From Armigeres subalbatus (lineage: Eukaryota; Arthropoda; Insecta; Diptera; Culicidae), in contig NC_085140.1 in the NCBI RefSeq assembly GCF_024139115.2, forward strand, positions 420,062,283 through 420,126,282: a stretch of 64,000 nucleotides of DNA. Reading direction: 5' to 3'. The first letter of the stretch is position 1. Each line of letters begins with the position of its first letter. Both the position numbers and the translations under genes were made by a program. This document shows, in pieces, positions 1 through 11,140 of this stretch. Below the pieces are notes generated by a model. That model did not search any database. It had not been told where the DNA came from and saw only the letters and a program-made list of their open reading frames with translations.

Positions 1-2140
1 AAGTGCGGAGCCTATTAGGTGGGACTGCTGCAGGAGAACCGCAGGCACACCAGATGTCGATAAAAATGTTTGTTAGCTGGTGTTAATTATTTTTCGGTTT
101 AATTACGACCATATCGAATTATTTCTGCGAGCCATTGCGACTAGTCGGCCGAGATCACACGTCGTGCTATTGGTAGCGAATATGTTGCGCTGCGACTGCA
201 CATCAGTGAGCTGGGACGACGAAGATAGAGTTATTTTCTGCCATTGATTTTGTTAGCGAATAATAATGGAAACGATATAAACAAGTTCTAGCTCTAGAAG
301 CGTGCTTTCGCTGTCGTAAGAAGAAAATTACCGGAACAATCTATCGAGCTGGACATTATCTCGACTTCCCTTGGCATAGAGGATCATTGCTATTGTTATT
401 TTTCCAGTTCTTCACCGCACAGCTCACCCATAAAAACTTCTACGAATTTTTAAGTACAATTGCTTTAATTTTCATGGCTTTTTTCATGTTCTTAGTAAGC
501 CAATTATGATAAGCGTTGACTAAAACATAGAAGATCAATCACCTGACGATTCAGCTCGATATGGTGTAAATTACAAGAGACCAACAAACAAAATTTAAGT
601 TACAACGAAAAAGGGGAGTCTATCACAGATTTAAACTGCGATCCATCGACTTTGATTACAGTAATTAGCTGCAGCTGCCCAAACGGAGATTCGTGTCGTT
701 TCGACGACTTAATTCACGAAAACCAAGCCATCAGCTATCTCGGATCTCCCTTAATTTGCAAGTTGCAACTTAATTCCTCCACACGCACGCACGTACATTC
801 CGCAGATCAAATCTGCAGGCGGACCCACCCATGCTGCCAAAATAAAGCAAACAAGCCGCCCGCACCGCCCTCTGGTGACGAGATAATCACTATAATAATA
901 TCAATCCCATCTAACCGTGAAATGCGGGCATTGACCGGGCTCGGCAAGCAGAGGCAGGTCGTTTTGCCTGCGGGTATGCCCTGCAATAATTAGCCTGGGC
1001 CTGCAGCCACCACCAATTATAATGACAGTAACAGAATTCCTTTGCGACCTAGGTGGTGCACTCGGTAAATATTATTGAGTCTCAACGACCACATAAATAC
1101 ATTTAATTATGATTGTTAAGTTGGAATTGGATTGCAGTCTATTTCATTTTCATCCTAGAATGAATTGGTCCAGTTGTACTGAATTTTAATTTGACTTAGA
1201 AATGCATGCATCATTGAAAAACGTTTATTTTGGAATGTGGTTAGTTGTGACATACTTTGAATGACAAAAGTGGTTAACAACATTGTTCGAAATACACGAT
1301 GTTCTAGAGTTGATGATAACATAAATATTTTTGTATATTACAATAAAGTTTTAAAACGATACCTTCAAATTCGGCTGTCACTGCTAATTAATTTTACATA
1401 ATCGAGCAATCCACGCAAAATCCACTCACCTGAAATGACCAGAGAAAAATAAAATAATTATCAACACATCTGACGTTAAAGTGCTGCATAACTGTTCAAT
1501 TAATCCAACGATTTAATTGTTGACCAAATAATCCCTTTGGCATAAAATTCCTGCCAGCTAATTACAAATTAATGACAGACATAATATAATGTCTTCAATG
1601 TAGCCCCTGGCTAATGTTTTAACGATGACCGCGGGCATATGGTGACATTTTTTTTGCGATTCCATTTTTCAAGTGTAGATTTTTGTGTAATTAGTGTCGC
1701 TCTGTCATGCGAAAAAATAATCTACTCTCATTTGGGGCTTTTTAGGACTCTGCGCAGCGAAGAATCAAATATAATTATTCTCACTGTACCTATTCATTAA
1801 TTGGTAGAAGCAGCTGTGTCAAAGGTTACACCGCTTTCGGTTGAATTACGGCAGCGATTGAGGTTAAAAGAGAGGTCATAAACGTAAATATGAGTTTTTA
1901 GTCGGCGAACTCGTCGTCGGGGACGAGAAAGATTTTCATTGTTGAGGTGAATTTAATAATGAGCATAAATTAATGTGACCACATTTGCGATTTCCTTCTA
2001 CAACCTTGCATAGATATTTTAAATTTCGTAGATTTATACAGAGCTGGTATAGAATGATAGAAACAAACGGCTGTGTGGTTTCCTAAGAGCTCCATGAGTT
2101 TTCTGTCATCAGAACTGCTTTTGCAAATTGTTTTCATTAT
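1..2140. other. AT-rich non-coding DNA, no gene seen
   Basis: No convincing coding region or repeat is visible. Around 600-1090 the base composition becomes mixed, with several TAATTA-type homeodomain-like cores, a CAGCTGC E-box and short GC-rich blocks, which resembles an insect cis-regulatory segment. The 113-codon open frame at 652-993 has no recognisable domain and is probably chance. The regulatory reading is inference only. Confidence 0.4.
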
Positions 2141-2155
2141 TCATGCTAAGTGCCT

Positions 2156-2412
2156 TCATCTTCTTATTGGCATTACATCCCCAAACTGGAACAGAGCCGC
2201 CTCGCAGCTTAGTGTTCGTTAAGCACTTCCACAGTTATTAACTGCGAGGTATCTAATGAATCTAACACGATGATACTTTTATGCCCAGGGAAGTTGAGAC
2301 AATTTCCAAAAACTGCCTAGACCGGCACCGGGAATCGAATCCAGCCATCCTCAGCGTGGTCTTGCTTTGTAGCCGCGCATCTTACCGCACGGCTAAGGAG
2401 GGCCCCTCATCC
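2156..2412 (-). mobile_element. Feilai-type tRNA-derived SINE with target-site duplication
   Basis: Read on the minus strand the element starts GGGGCCCTCCTTAGCCGTGC, has a Pol III A-box-like start and a B box (GATTCGATTCCC region), and ends in TCT/AGA-type triplets. This is the layout of the Aedes Feilai SINE family. Imperfect 15-bp direct repeats flank it at 2141-2155 and 2413-2427 (GCTAAGTGCCT core, one mismatch upstream), so it is a complete retrotransposed copy. The family name is recalled, not searched. Confidence 0.85.
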
Positions 2413-2429
2413 TCACGCTAAGTGCCTAG

Positions 2430-3360
2430 TCTACTAAAATTTTCCGTTAAAGAGTTACTTTTTGATAGATACCTCTTTCTAGATTTCTACCAAGTATTTC
2501 GCTCGGGAAGACTGATAGTCCTTTTAACGTCCACGTTTTATGTTCGTGACGCTTTACCGGGAGAACTAGTGTTTTATGCAAAGTGAAATTCGATTCCATC
2601 AGCATATTGCGGGGCATAAGCTGGTTTAATACGTGATAGAAAGCCTTTTTTTCACTTCTCAGAAAACTTTATTGTTCTCTCTCTCTTTAGTGGAATGAAA
2701 GTTTTCGCCATTGTGATTCATTTCAATTAAATCAATGTTGCCCGGAAGCATAGGGACTTACGCTACCGTATGAAATCGCATTACCCAGCTTCTGTCTAAT
2801 AAAGTTACCAACACTATGAATTCCAAATACTTGATTTGAGCTTAACCCGTATAGATCTGATTAAAAAAAGAAAATCGTTGGTATTTCGTTATTTTTGTTA
2901 CTTTGGACTGGTTTTATCACCATTCTACGGTCACCATCGCCTTATCTTCGATGCAGTTTTCTTTTCCGGAATTATTCCGGATCACTATATTCGATATTAA
3001 TTAAATAAAAATATTAGTGTTTTCATCTCATCTTTGTGCATTAGGATTATATCAGATCCAGAATTGACTGTGGAACCAAACAGGCCTCTTGGAAACCGGC
3101 TGTAAAAAAGCCAATTCAACATGTTTCCTACAGTGTATAAAAATTCAGCATTTGTGGAGACCAAGTGTCTCACGGATTTGCAAAGAGATTCTTGGCCACC
3201 TTGTGGACAGTTCTGAGGGCTTCAATTCTGATCAATTCAATCCATCTAAGATAAGGTTGATGCTTTGTCTGCAACCCGAATTCTAGATACAGTGTTATAC
3301 ACTTGGTGCAAAAATTTTGCTCTTTGATTTGACTTCATCTAAACGATTTTATCATCTCAA
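2430..3360. other. AT-rich non-coding DNA, nothing recognised
   Basis: No repeat unit, RNA gene or credible coding frame is visible. The only open frame (3089-3286) is short, cysteine-scattered and has no motif. Confidence 0.4.
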
Positions 3361-3367
3361 CTAAGTA

Positions 3368-3730
3368 GGTGCAACTAATAGAGGGATATTTGAATTTTCT
3401 AAATGTCATGTCAGGGGTCCCCAGATAACCTTGTGAGCAAAGGTGTAGGCGCCATTCCGGAGTTAATGAGTTCAATTGGTCCGGTCTAGGATGTCTTCGG
3501 GTTGGAAACATTCTCGTCTCGAAAAGCTTCCAATTATTAACTGAGGAAAGTTGAACAGCAGGCCAAGTTCGAGTTGGAATGTAGTACAATTGAAGAAGAA
3601 GAAGAAGATGATGAAGAAGAAGAAGAGAACACTCCAGTGCATTTTCAGGCGCTCCTGTGGCTTTGGCGTGTATTTTTTTGGCAGTTTGGAAATTTTTAGA
3701 AAATTCAAATATCCCTCGATTGGTTGCACT
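3368..3730. mobile_element. MITE with about 36-bp terminal inverted repeats, TA flanked
   Basis: The left end (3368-3403) and the reverse complement of the right end (about 3694-3730) share GGGATATTTGAATTTTCTAA with matching sequence outside it. TA dinucleotides sit at 3366-3367 and 3731-3732, as expected for Tc1/mariner-type insertion. It contains an A/G-rich GAA triplet run at about 3593-3627. No transposase frame is present. Short open frames on both strands here are by-products of the inverted repeat. Confidence 0.65.
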
Positions 3731-3826
3731 TACTTTGCTTATTCTCCTTTACTCGATATTGAAGGGACTATCGAGTTAGGGAGGTATCGAGCTAGAGAAT
3801 AGAGAATATAGAAAATACATTTATAT

Positions 3827-3974
3827 TTTTGCCTTTCTCGTACAACAAAGAACAAAGTTGTACCGAAAGACTGTCATCTCACTCCAAAAACGAGCTTTTT
3901 ACAGCAGGCTCAGAAACCCATGGTGTGATATATCAATCGACTTAGCTCGATGAACTGACTCTGAGCAAATGTCT
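3827..3974 (+). repeat. Interspersed repeat with 'GCCTTTCTCGTAC' end
   Basis: It begins TTTTTGCCTTTCTCGTAC and continues with a 'TTGTACCGAAAG' segment and an 'AATCGACTTAGCTCGATGAA' segment. Related pieces lie at 22815-22960, 46976-47135 (reverse), 54560-54582 (reverse end only) and 62957-63120. In the complete-looking copies it runs into TG-rich microsatellite DNA. No coding capacity. Class unknown. Confidence 0.55.
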
Positions 3975-4390
3975 GTTTGGACGAGCTCGTAGAGGACCAA
4001 CGCTCACTTGGAAAGGAAACCAACGCGTACTTCGAAAGGAAAGTGCTGCGTACCATCTATGGTAGGGTGCAGATGGCGAACGGTACGTGGAGAAGGCGAA
4101 TGAACCACGAGTTGCATGAGCTGCTGGGAGAACCATCCATCGTTCACACCGCGAAAATCGGACGACTGCGGTAAGCCGGGCACGTAGCCAGAATGTCGGA
4201 CAGTAACCTGGTGAAAATGGTTCTCGACAACGGCGAGGTGCTTAGCGGGCAACATGGATCGATCAGGTGGGAGATGATTTTCGGACCCTCCGTAGACTGC
4301 GTGGTTGGCGACGTGTAGCAATGGACCGAGCTGAATGGAGAAGACTCTTATATACCGCACAGGCCACTTCGGCCTTAGATTGAATAAATA
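3975..4390 (+). pseudogene. 3' fragment of an RTE-clade LINE
   Basis: Conceptual translation gives the RTE C-terminal block seen elsewhere in this window: VLRTIYGRVQ, WRRRMNHEL, LLGEPSIVHTAKIGRLR, then after a stop the downstream 'GWRRVAMDRAEWRR' type tail. It ends with an AATAATAATAATGA tail, typical of short-tandem RTE 3' ends. Divergence from the 11.7 kb and 58.8 kb copies is large, so this is another subfamily. 5' truncated and non-functional. Confidence 0.7.
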
Positions 4391-4611
4391 ATAATAATGA
4401 AACACTCACGCTAAAGATACTTTACTTAGTATTTTTGTAAAAACATTTTGTAAATAATTCAGCATTTCAACTTATTCTTCGATAATGTATTTTATTGATT
4501 CGTTGTGTTCTTTGATAATACACAAGAAAGGAATAATCGCTGCTAGTTGGATTATTCTGGGTTTTTATCCAATATATCATACACTTTTCATAACATGTAG
4601 AAATATGGTTT

Positions 4612-4665
4612 AGGGTCATTCGGCCGAACGCCATTTGGGCGAAATGGTCATTTGCTCGAATAGTT
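4612..4665. repeat. Degenerate 'TTCGGCCAAATGG' motif cluster
   Basis: Short tandem variants such as CATTCGGCCGAACGCC and CATTTGGGCGAAATGG. The same motif recurs beside GTGAGAAG-type arrays at 6385-6465, 16520-16675 and 34595-34705. Confidence 0.55.
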
Positions 4666-4688
4666 AACATTAATTTTATTATTAAGTG

Positions 4689-5480
4689 CAGTGAGAAGTT
4701 CGCAGTGATCAGTGAAAAGTGAGAATTGAAAAATGAATGTTGTGAAGAGAGAAGTAGGAAGTGAGGAAAAACAGAAGTAAGAAATGAGAAAAGTGAGATG
4801 TTAATTGGAAAGTGAGATGTAAAGAAGTGAGAAGTGAATGGTGAGATATAAGACAGAAATAATAAGTAAGAAATAGTAAGAAGAAAGGAGAAAACAGAAA
4901 AGAGAATAGAAGAGAAAAAATAAGGATGATAGAAAAAGGAATGAGACAGAATAATTATGAAAGAATAAGGAAGAAAGAAGACTGAAAAGAAAAGAGAAAT
5001 AATAAGAATGAAGGGAGTAAGAAGAAGAACAAACGAAGAAAAACGAAGGGAAACACAAAGGGAGAAGGAAGTTTGAAGAAATAAGGCTTATTTAACAATG
5101 TTCCGTTCTCATATCTCACCTTTCAACTATCACACCTCATTTCCCACTCTTCGATCTTCACCTCTTATTCTCATTCTTCACTTCTCACTGTTCTTTCAGC
5201 AGTTCTCACTAATAATTTATCACTACTCACTTTAATATATTTACTCAGTTTTCACTTTTTACTTCTCACTTCTCTCTTTTCATTTCTCTTTTCTTCTCAC
5301 TTTAAGTTCTCTTTTCTTACTTCTTACTTCTCACTTTTAACTTTTCCCTTCTCACTTCGCATTTTTCACTTTTTACTTCTCACGTAGCACCTTTTACTTC
5401 AAATTTCTCATTTTTCACTTCCCAGTTCTATCGTCTTACTTTGAACTTCTCATTACTTACTACTCATTTCTAATTTCAAA
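4689..5480. repeat. GTGAGAAG-type array with a strand switch (inverted)
   Basis: The plus strand is purine-rich (GTGAGAAGTGAGA variants and A/G-rich derivatives) up to about 5085. From about 5105 it turns into the complementary pyrimidine form (CTCACTTCTCAC variants). The two halves are an imperfect inverted pair around a short centre near 5090. The serine/phenylalanine-rich and glutamate/lysine-rich open frames here are repeat artefacts. Confidence 0.75.
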
Positions 5481-5486
5481 CATCTT

Positions 5487-6040
5487 CCCGGCCAGTTAAT
5501 CATAACAAAATGTTATCACAATTATATCAATATGTGTTACAAATAACAAAACTTGTAATATTTTGGTTACACATTCTCTGTCAAAGTTAGAGGAAAGAAA
5601 AATTCATGATCGTCATAACATGATTATAACATAATGTATTTTGGTTTTTTTTTTCGAAGTAAAAATCGCCTACATTTTTGGTAGATAGGAATTGGAAAAA
5701 ACGAAGCTACCACTTTCAGTATAACTTGAACTACATTCAAGGTTGAACCAGCGGGACAAAGTTAATTGCGCTCTTTATGGATAATCATAATCTTTTCAAT
5801 AACATAATTTGTTATGGTATAAGATATTTTCACCGCTTGTTATGCAACACATCGAGTTATACTTTGGTTCGATTAATAACATATTCAGTAATATTTTTGT
5901 TAAAACTAGAAGAGATTTTGTTACAATTTTTGTTATTCTAACTAATAATGGTACATGTTTTACAACAACCGCTGTTATAAAAATCTGCTGTAACAGAATA
6001 ATAAGTTTTGATATAAATCTGTTACTATCTACTAGTCGGG
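5487..6040. mobile_element. Probable MITE inserted in the GAGAAGT array
   Basis: The array is interrupted by about 550 bp whose ends are CCCGGCCAGT (5487) and ACTAGTCGGG (to 6040), short imperfect terminal inverted repeats. The inside is rich in TAACA/TGTTA motifs in both orientations. No transposase frame. A clean TSD could not be fixed because the host is repetitive. Confidence 0.45.
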
Positions 6041-6475
6041 TTACTTCTCCCTTTTCATTTCTCAATATTTGCTACTCACTTCTTACTTCTCACTTCTCAC
6101 TTTTCACTTATCAACTTTCAATATTTATTTTTCACTTCTTACTTCTCCCTTCAAACTTCTCATTCCTAACATCTCACTTTCACTTTGCACTTTTCACTTA
6201 TCATTCGCACTTTTCAACTTTTCACTTCTCAGATCTCAATTCACTTTCTACTTTTCTTACGTCTTATTTTATATAAGATGTGATAAATGTCTCATTCCTC
6301 ACTTTTCGCTCTACACTTCTCATTACTCACTTTTCACTACAACTTCACTTCGTAATCAAAGGTTTTTTTTCTATCTATTCGACCAAACTAACGTGATTCG
6401 GCCAAATGACCCGTTCGGCCAAATGGTATTCGACCTAACGGCATTCGGCCAAATGGTATATATCGTGCATACGAA
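6041..6475. repeat. CTTCTCACTT array followed by 'TTCGGCCAAATGG' cluster
   Basis: 6041-6350 continues the pyrimidine-rich array (CACTTCTCACTT variants). 6385-6465 carries four or five copies of a 'TCGGCCAAATG' motif. The open frames of 155 and 136 codons across this region are low-complexity artefacts. Confidence 0.7.
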
Positions 6476-6592
6476 CTGATTCTGACAACATCGAGTTAGC
6501 GAGGTCAAAATGCATTGGGAAATTTCTTCGACTTAGAGAATATCGAGTAAGGGAGGTAGCGACTTACGGGGGGAACGCGGTATGCTAGATAC

Positions 6593-6662
6593 AACCTTCC
6601 TCAGGGATTCAATTCTTACAGGTTGAGGATAAACCTGTAAGAATTGAGTCCCTGAAGAAGGT
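6593..6662. repeat. Short hairpin (31-bp arms)
   Basis: Arms 6593-6624 and 6632-6662 are inverted copies with about two mismatches (CTGTAAGAATTGA... core) and a 7-nt loop. It sits just upstream of a minus-strand RTE fragment. Function unknown. Confidence 0.6.
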
Positions 6663-6727
6663 CCCAAACGGACCGAAGAATTAAACAGTTGAAGACATTC
6701 CACTAAAAGAACTTAAAAATTTTTTCT

Positions 6728-7500
6728 GAAAATTCTCAGGGTTGCTGTCCGGTATTCTTGCAACATGCTCTGCCCATTGTACCCTTCCGGCTTTACTTAT
6801 CTTCTGGATGCTGGGTTCGCCATGGAGCTAAGCGAGCTCGTGGTTTTTCCTTCGCTGCCACACACCGTCTTTTTGCACATCGCCAAAAATGGTCCTAAGC
6901 ACCCGTCTCTCGAATACTCTGAGTGCTTGCAAGTCTTCCTCGAGCATGGTTCAAGTTTCATGTCCGTAGAGTAGTACTGGTCTTATGAGCATTTTGTACA
7001 TAACACATTTGGTGCGGTAGTGAATATTCTTTGATCGCAGTTTCTTCTGGAGCCCGTAGTTACTTCCACAGATGGTGCGCCTTCGTATTTCACGACTAAC
7101 ATTATTATCACCTGCTAGCAAGGACCAATATAGACGAATTCATCGACCACCTCGATGGTATCCCCGTCTATCCTAACACTGCTTCTCAGGCGGGCCCTGT
7201 ACTTTGTCTTCGATGCATTCTCCACCAGTTCACTCCACTTGTGTTGCTTTGCGTTTCAGGCGGGTTTATACAGTTCTGCCATCTTTGCAAATGTTCGGCC
7301 GACAATGTCCATGTCATCCACGAAACAAAAAACTTGACTGGATCTGTTGAAAAGCGTACCCCAGCTGTTAGGGAAGATTAATTAATTACGTAACGAAGGT
7401 TCTCACACTTTTAACGTCAACGCCTCTTCCTTCCCTTTTCAGCATTCGATCAATGTCCCCACCGCGGTTAGTTACCCGAAAATCCTTATAGGTGCCACCA
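6728..7500 (-). pseudogene. Internally deleted RTE-clade LINE copy
   Basis: On the minus strand 7370-6728 encodes the RT C-terminal half of the same RTE family as 11.7-16.4 kb: the FxDDMDIVGRTFA catalytic block (degraded here to VDDMDIV), the TERDRARLG-like region (partly lost), FVY, and the MNHEL/GEPSI region, with many frameshifts. 7424-7500 matches the 5' untranslated end of that element (compare 16270-16345). The endonuclease and N-terminal RT are missing, so this looks like an internal deletion rather than a 5' truncation. Confidence 0.65.
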
Positions 7501-7661
7501 AGTAAAATGATTACCAGGAACAGGAACCTATTCGCAAAGCTAAAATTAGAAATCTAAAACCCTGTTTTTTTATACAGTTCTGTATAAAAACCTTGCAAAA
7601 TTTGTATAAATTTTGTTATATTTAGATACAATCATTATATTGAAATAATACTATTTTGTAT

Positions 7662-8135
7662 TACCGTCGTCGGGGGTGACAATGGGTCACTGTTTCAACT
7701 ACTTAGAATGCTTGTAGAATAGATTGAATGTATCTAAGGGCAAGAAGACTAAAATATAAGAGACCTTTTTCAACGATTTTGCGCTATGACGTCCAGACTG
7801 CCCGTGAGAGCGATGACCCATTCTCACCGCCAAGACCCATTGTCACCCCCGATGATGGTAGCACAGACAAACAGACGTAACACTGAGGAAATTCCCATCG
7901 ACCATGAGCTCAACGGTCGTTTTAAATTCAACTGCTTGCGAGTTTCACATCCAGGGGCGCGCGCATCGTGTACCTTTGTATTTGACATCTCACACTAGCG
8001 CCTTCTGTTGACATTGTCGTACTAAACTTTTTTTCGTACAACATGCACGTTAGGTGGTGGTAAAATAGCTGGGCGATGGATTTTAAAACAAATTGTTCTA
8101 GCTGTTACGTCTGTTTGTCTGTGATGGTAGTTTAA
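7662..8135. mobile_element. MITE with 'TCGGGGGTGACAATGG' termini, interrupted
   Basis: The ends TCGGGGGTGACAATGGGTCA (from about 7670) and the inverted CCCATTGTCACCCCCGA (to 7852) are inverted repeats. The right end is interrupted by the insertion at 7862-8123. A second copy of the same element lies at 53767-54129. No coding frame. Confidence 0.65.
7862..8123. mobile_element. MITE with 21-bp TIRs and ATGGTAG duplication
   Basis: Terminal inverted repeats CACAGACAAACAGACGTAAC and its complement are near-perfect at both ends. Direct copies of ATGGTAG lie at 7855-7861 and 8124-8130, a 7-bp (possibly 8-bp) duplication of the type made by hAT-like transposases. 262 bp, no transposase. The 70-codon frame here is chance. 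Confidence 0.75.
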
Positions 8136-8139
8136 AACA

Positions 8140-8630
8140 CCATCTGTTCAAAAAGCTTTCATTTTCTGCCTTACCTCGCAGAATCTTTACATGCCATGAT
8201 TTTAAACAAAATTGTAAGTTTTTTGCTAGAAACAAGAACAAATTTCACGACCTCTATTTGTCATTGGCAATTGTTTGACCACCTGCAGAAACATTCGCTC
8301 ATATTTCACATTTAAACTAAACTTGACACCGATAACTCATAACAGCGTTTTAATGCAGACACAACTTCATGGAACAGAACGCGTAGGAACGCAACAAAAA
8401 AAAACTCAATAAATTATGCAAGTAGAACATTTTCTGCTCACTTATTATGACATTATTATTAGACATCATGAACTGCGACAGTGCGATCGCTGGCGGTGTG
8501 CTGCGAAATCCGCGCTTGACAATCTCACGCCTGCCTCGACAGATATACAGTGCAACGCGGTACTCCTGCAGCCGATCGCATGCGTTTGAAACAAAACCTC
8601 CAACGAATCAACACGGAGGTAAAACTTATA
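8140..8630. other. Non-coding DNA, nothing recognised
   Basis: AT-rich with a more mixed block from 8460. The 114-codon frame at 8447-8791 runs into the repeat at 8633 and has no domain. Confidence 0.35.
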
Positions 8631-8632
8631 AA

Positions 8633-8886
8633 ACACTAGCAGACCCGACGAACTTTGTTTCGTCTAAAATTGATTCATTGTCAGATTATTTCTCGAGTTA
8701 TGCAGAAATTGCTGGTTCATTTGTATGGGAGCCCCCCTCTCCAAAGAAGGGAGGGGTCTCAAACCATCTTAAGAACCTTCCCCGGCCCTAAAAACCTCTG
8801 CATACAAATTTTCACGCCGATCGGTGCAGTAGTTTCAGAGTCTATAAGGGTGAGACAGACAGAAATTCATTTTTATGTATATAGAT
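8633..8886 (+). repeat. Interspersed repeat, copy 1 (class unknown)
   Basis: It begins CTAGCAGACCCGACGAACTT and ends in ACAGACAGAAATTCATTTTT followed by TATGTATATAGAT. It contains GGGAGCCCCCCTCTCCAAAG and ACGCCGATCGGTGCAGTAGT. A close copy lies at 19538-19790. Close sequence and shared ends show it is a mobile short repeat. I do not recognise its class. The open frames over it are not gene-like. Confidence 0.7.
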
Positions 8887-8889
8887 TTA

Positions 8890-10225
8890 CAGACTGCAGA
8901 CAGGATCGCAACTTTGCGACAACGAAGACCGGGCTGCGATGGCGTGATCCAATTATTGACCTACCAGTTACAATGCGCGCGGCAAGTCGCTGCTGTCATC
9001 GCTGGAGGCTCACACGCAAACGACCGACAATGACGGTCATAGTTGTGCAAAATGTCAAATTTACAGACCCTCTGCGGATGCCTCCGGGGGAGTGCTCTTT
9101 GGAGCGATGTTGCTCTGTTTAGCTTTAACCTAGGACTTCGTTGCTCGAACTGTGTGCCTACACGATTCAGTATCGGCATCATGTGCGTCCTGTTCGATAT
9201 TAAAGGGCGACTGCCGCATTGGAGGTCGATCGACAGATTTCGCAGTTTACGCCTTCTTTTTCTAATCCAATGCGACTACTGTTGGTTGTCTCGAATTTGT
9301 GCCAGATCTAAATGGCAACGCCTATCGAACTCTCATACATGTTGCCTATTCATCCAATTAGTAGTGTGATGTTTGTATTGAATAAAACATGGATTTTGGC
9401 AACATTGCATGATTCAAAAAGGGGCTCCCTTTGTTCACCTGTTGTTGTCTTATAACTAAATCATTCAACTTGAGAAGAACGTGCCACCAGATCACGAGAA
9501 TCATTTCGTGATTCGATCTATATTTCGAACTTAGCTTTACACGTTTCCTAAAATCATGTTTTGCATAATAGGTGGCTGCCTTATTCATTTATGTTACATC
9601 GATGTAATGTCCATTTAACTAAAAAAAAATCCTTTGTTGCTATCTGATCGACTATAAGTCTAAAGGTGACTCATGGACTTTTAGACCTATTGTCAGAATT
9701 CACCCAGTAATCATAGAAGAAAAAAACACATATGAGACCCATTCACTGAAGCCATTTTAGTGTAGCTTAGCGTTTGAAAATCACCATCCGATTCAGTGGA
9801 TCAAATTTATCTAATTACCTTTTAGTGCTGCCCAACCTCCACGCAGTAGGTATTGCCGCCGGCAAAAGCGTGGTAGCTTTTAAACCATTAATATAAGAAA
9901 TATGTTTGTCATTGCAGCGAATGCGAGTGTGGTGTTTGTGGAAGGGTAGTTGGTTGGCGCATTGGTAATAATACGGCGAAAAAGCCCAATGCTGTTGAAT
10001 CATACCTGCAAACATATATGGAGTGCGCCAAATCATCTATGGACCGGTGCGTAAGAAGAAGCCTTCGGTGGGGTTTTTATTTCACCGGTAAGTCTATCTG
10101 CCTAATGGAGTTGGGACGACACAAGAGAACCTATTGAATTTGGGATATGATCACTACGTGTGTCTGTAAGACCTCTAACAATAATCACAATTTTAACCAT
10201 ATCTATGTAACAAATTATACAAAAT
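8890..10225. other. Unique-looking non-coding DNA
   Basis: Mixed composition at 8890-9350 and 9810-10110. Open frames of 60-155 codons exist on both strands but show no motif. Nothing assignable. Confidence 0.3.
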
Positions 10226-10230
10226 ATATA

Positions 10231-10431
10231 CACTGGATTTTGTTTTTACACGATTTACACTTTCTTAATTTTTCGCCCATCCTAAAGCTTAACGCATATT
10301 CATTACCATGTGATTTTTCTTTGATTTATTTAGGATTTTTTGAAACATGTTGCAAATATTTTGGTGGCAAATTGAAGTCACACGAACAAAAATACGAGCG
10401 AAAAAAAATCGTGTAAAAACAAAATCCTGTG
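10231..10431. mobile_element. 201-bp TA-flanked MITE
   Basis: Left end CACTGGATTTTGTTTTTACA continuing to CGAT; right end is the inverted copy with one mismatch. TA dinucleotides at 10229-10230 and 10432-10433. This is the Tc1/mariner target duplication. No transposase. The 89-codon frame inside is chance. Confidence 0.8.
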
Positions 10432-10439
10432 TAACCAGA

Positions 10440-11060
10440 AGCCCAACATATATTCCAGATAGGAAACGATTTTTGTGGAGGTGAGTAGGTCAATCGAAAA
10501 AGGAGAAGGTTGTGAGGGAGGGTTATTCTTTAGTAATCGATCAATACAATGTAACATCTAACCCCATTTAACGATTTCCACGAAATTTGGAACCTATATT
10601 CTCTGTCTAAGGAAGACGATATCAGACGAGATAGAAGTGTTATAGATTAACGAACAATTTTGTATAACTTTTTATCGCATGGCTCAATTTAAACCAAATT
10701 TGCAACACGTATTCTCTATCCAAAGGAAACGATTATAGAGAGGTTGGGATGGACATTTGGAATGCGGGATGTTATTGGGGTTGGGTATTGTTTAGAAAAC
10801 GAACATTTCAGTGTTATACTGAACCCTTTAGACATAATTTAAATTCCCGTTTGTTTAGTTCATTCGAAGTTTATGAGATTGTACAATTCCCCGAAAACCA
10901 ATTGCTCAAATTCCTCAAAAATAGCGAATCCTCGACAATAATATTTTCCCGGAAATAACATTTGCTCAAAATCGACTGAAACGAAAATGAGAGTTCCCCG
11001 AAAATAATACTTCCCGAAATACATTTCCCCGAATATGACGACTCCCTAAAAATGACATCT
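10440..11060. repeat. Degenerate short motif arrays
   Basis: 10560-10760 holds two diverged copies of a segment containing 'ATTCTCT(G/A)TC(T/C)AA(A)GGAA(G/A)ACGAT'. 10880-11060 is a run of degenerate 18-25-bp motifs around 'TTCCCCGAAAATAA'. Neither is coding. Confidence 0.4.
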
Positions 11061-11140
11061 CCCTGAAGGAAGCGGGCCATTGCATAGGCATAAATCCAAT
11101 AACGCCATTTGACCTAGGGCGATTCGGCATAAAGGGCATG

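Noticed and set aside
4801..5058. Serine/phenylalanine-rich open frame on the minus strand
   Set aside because: Lies wholly in the degenerate GTGAGAAG purine array; composition and openness follow from the repeat.
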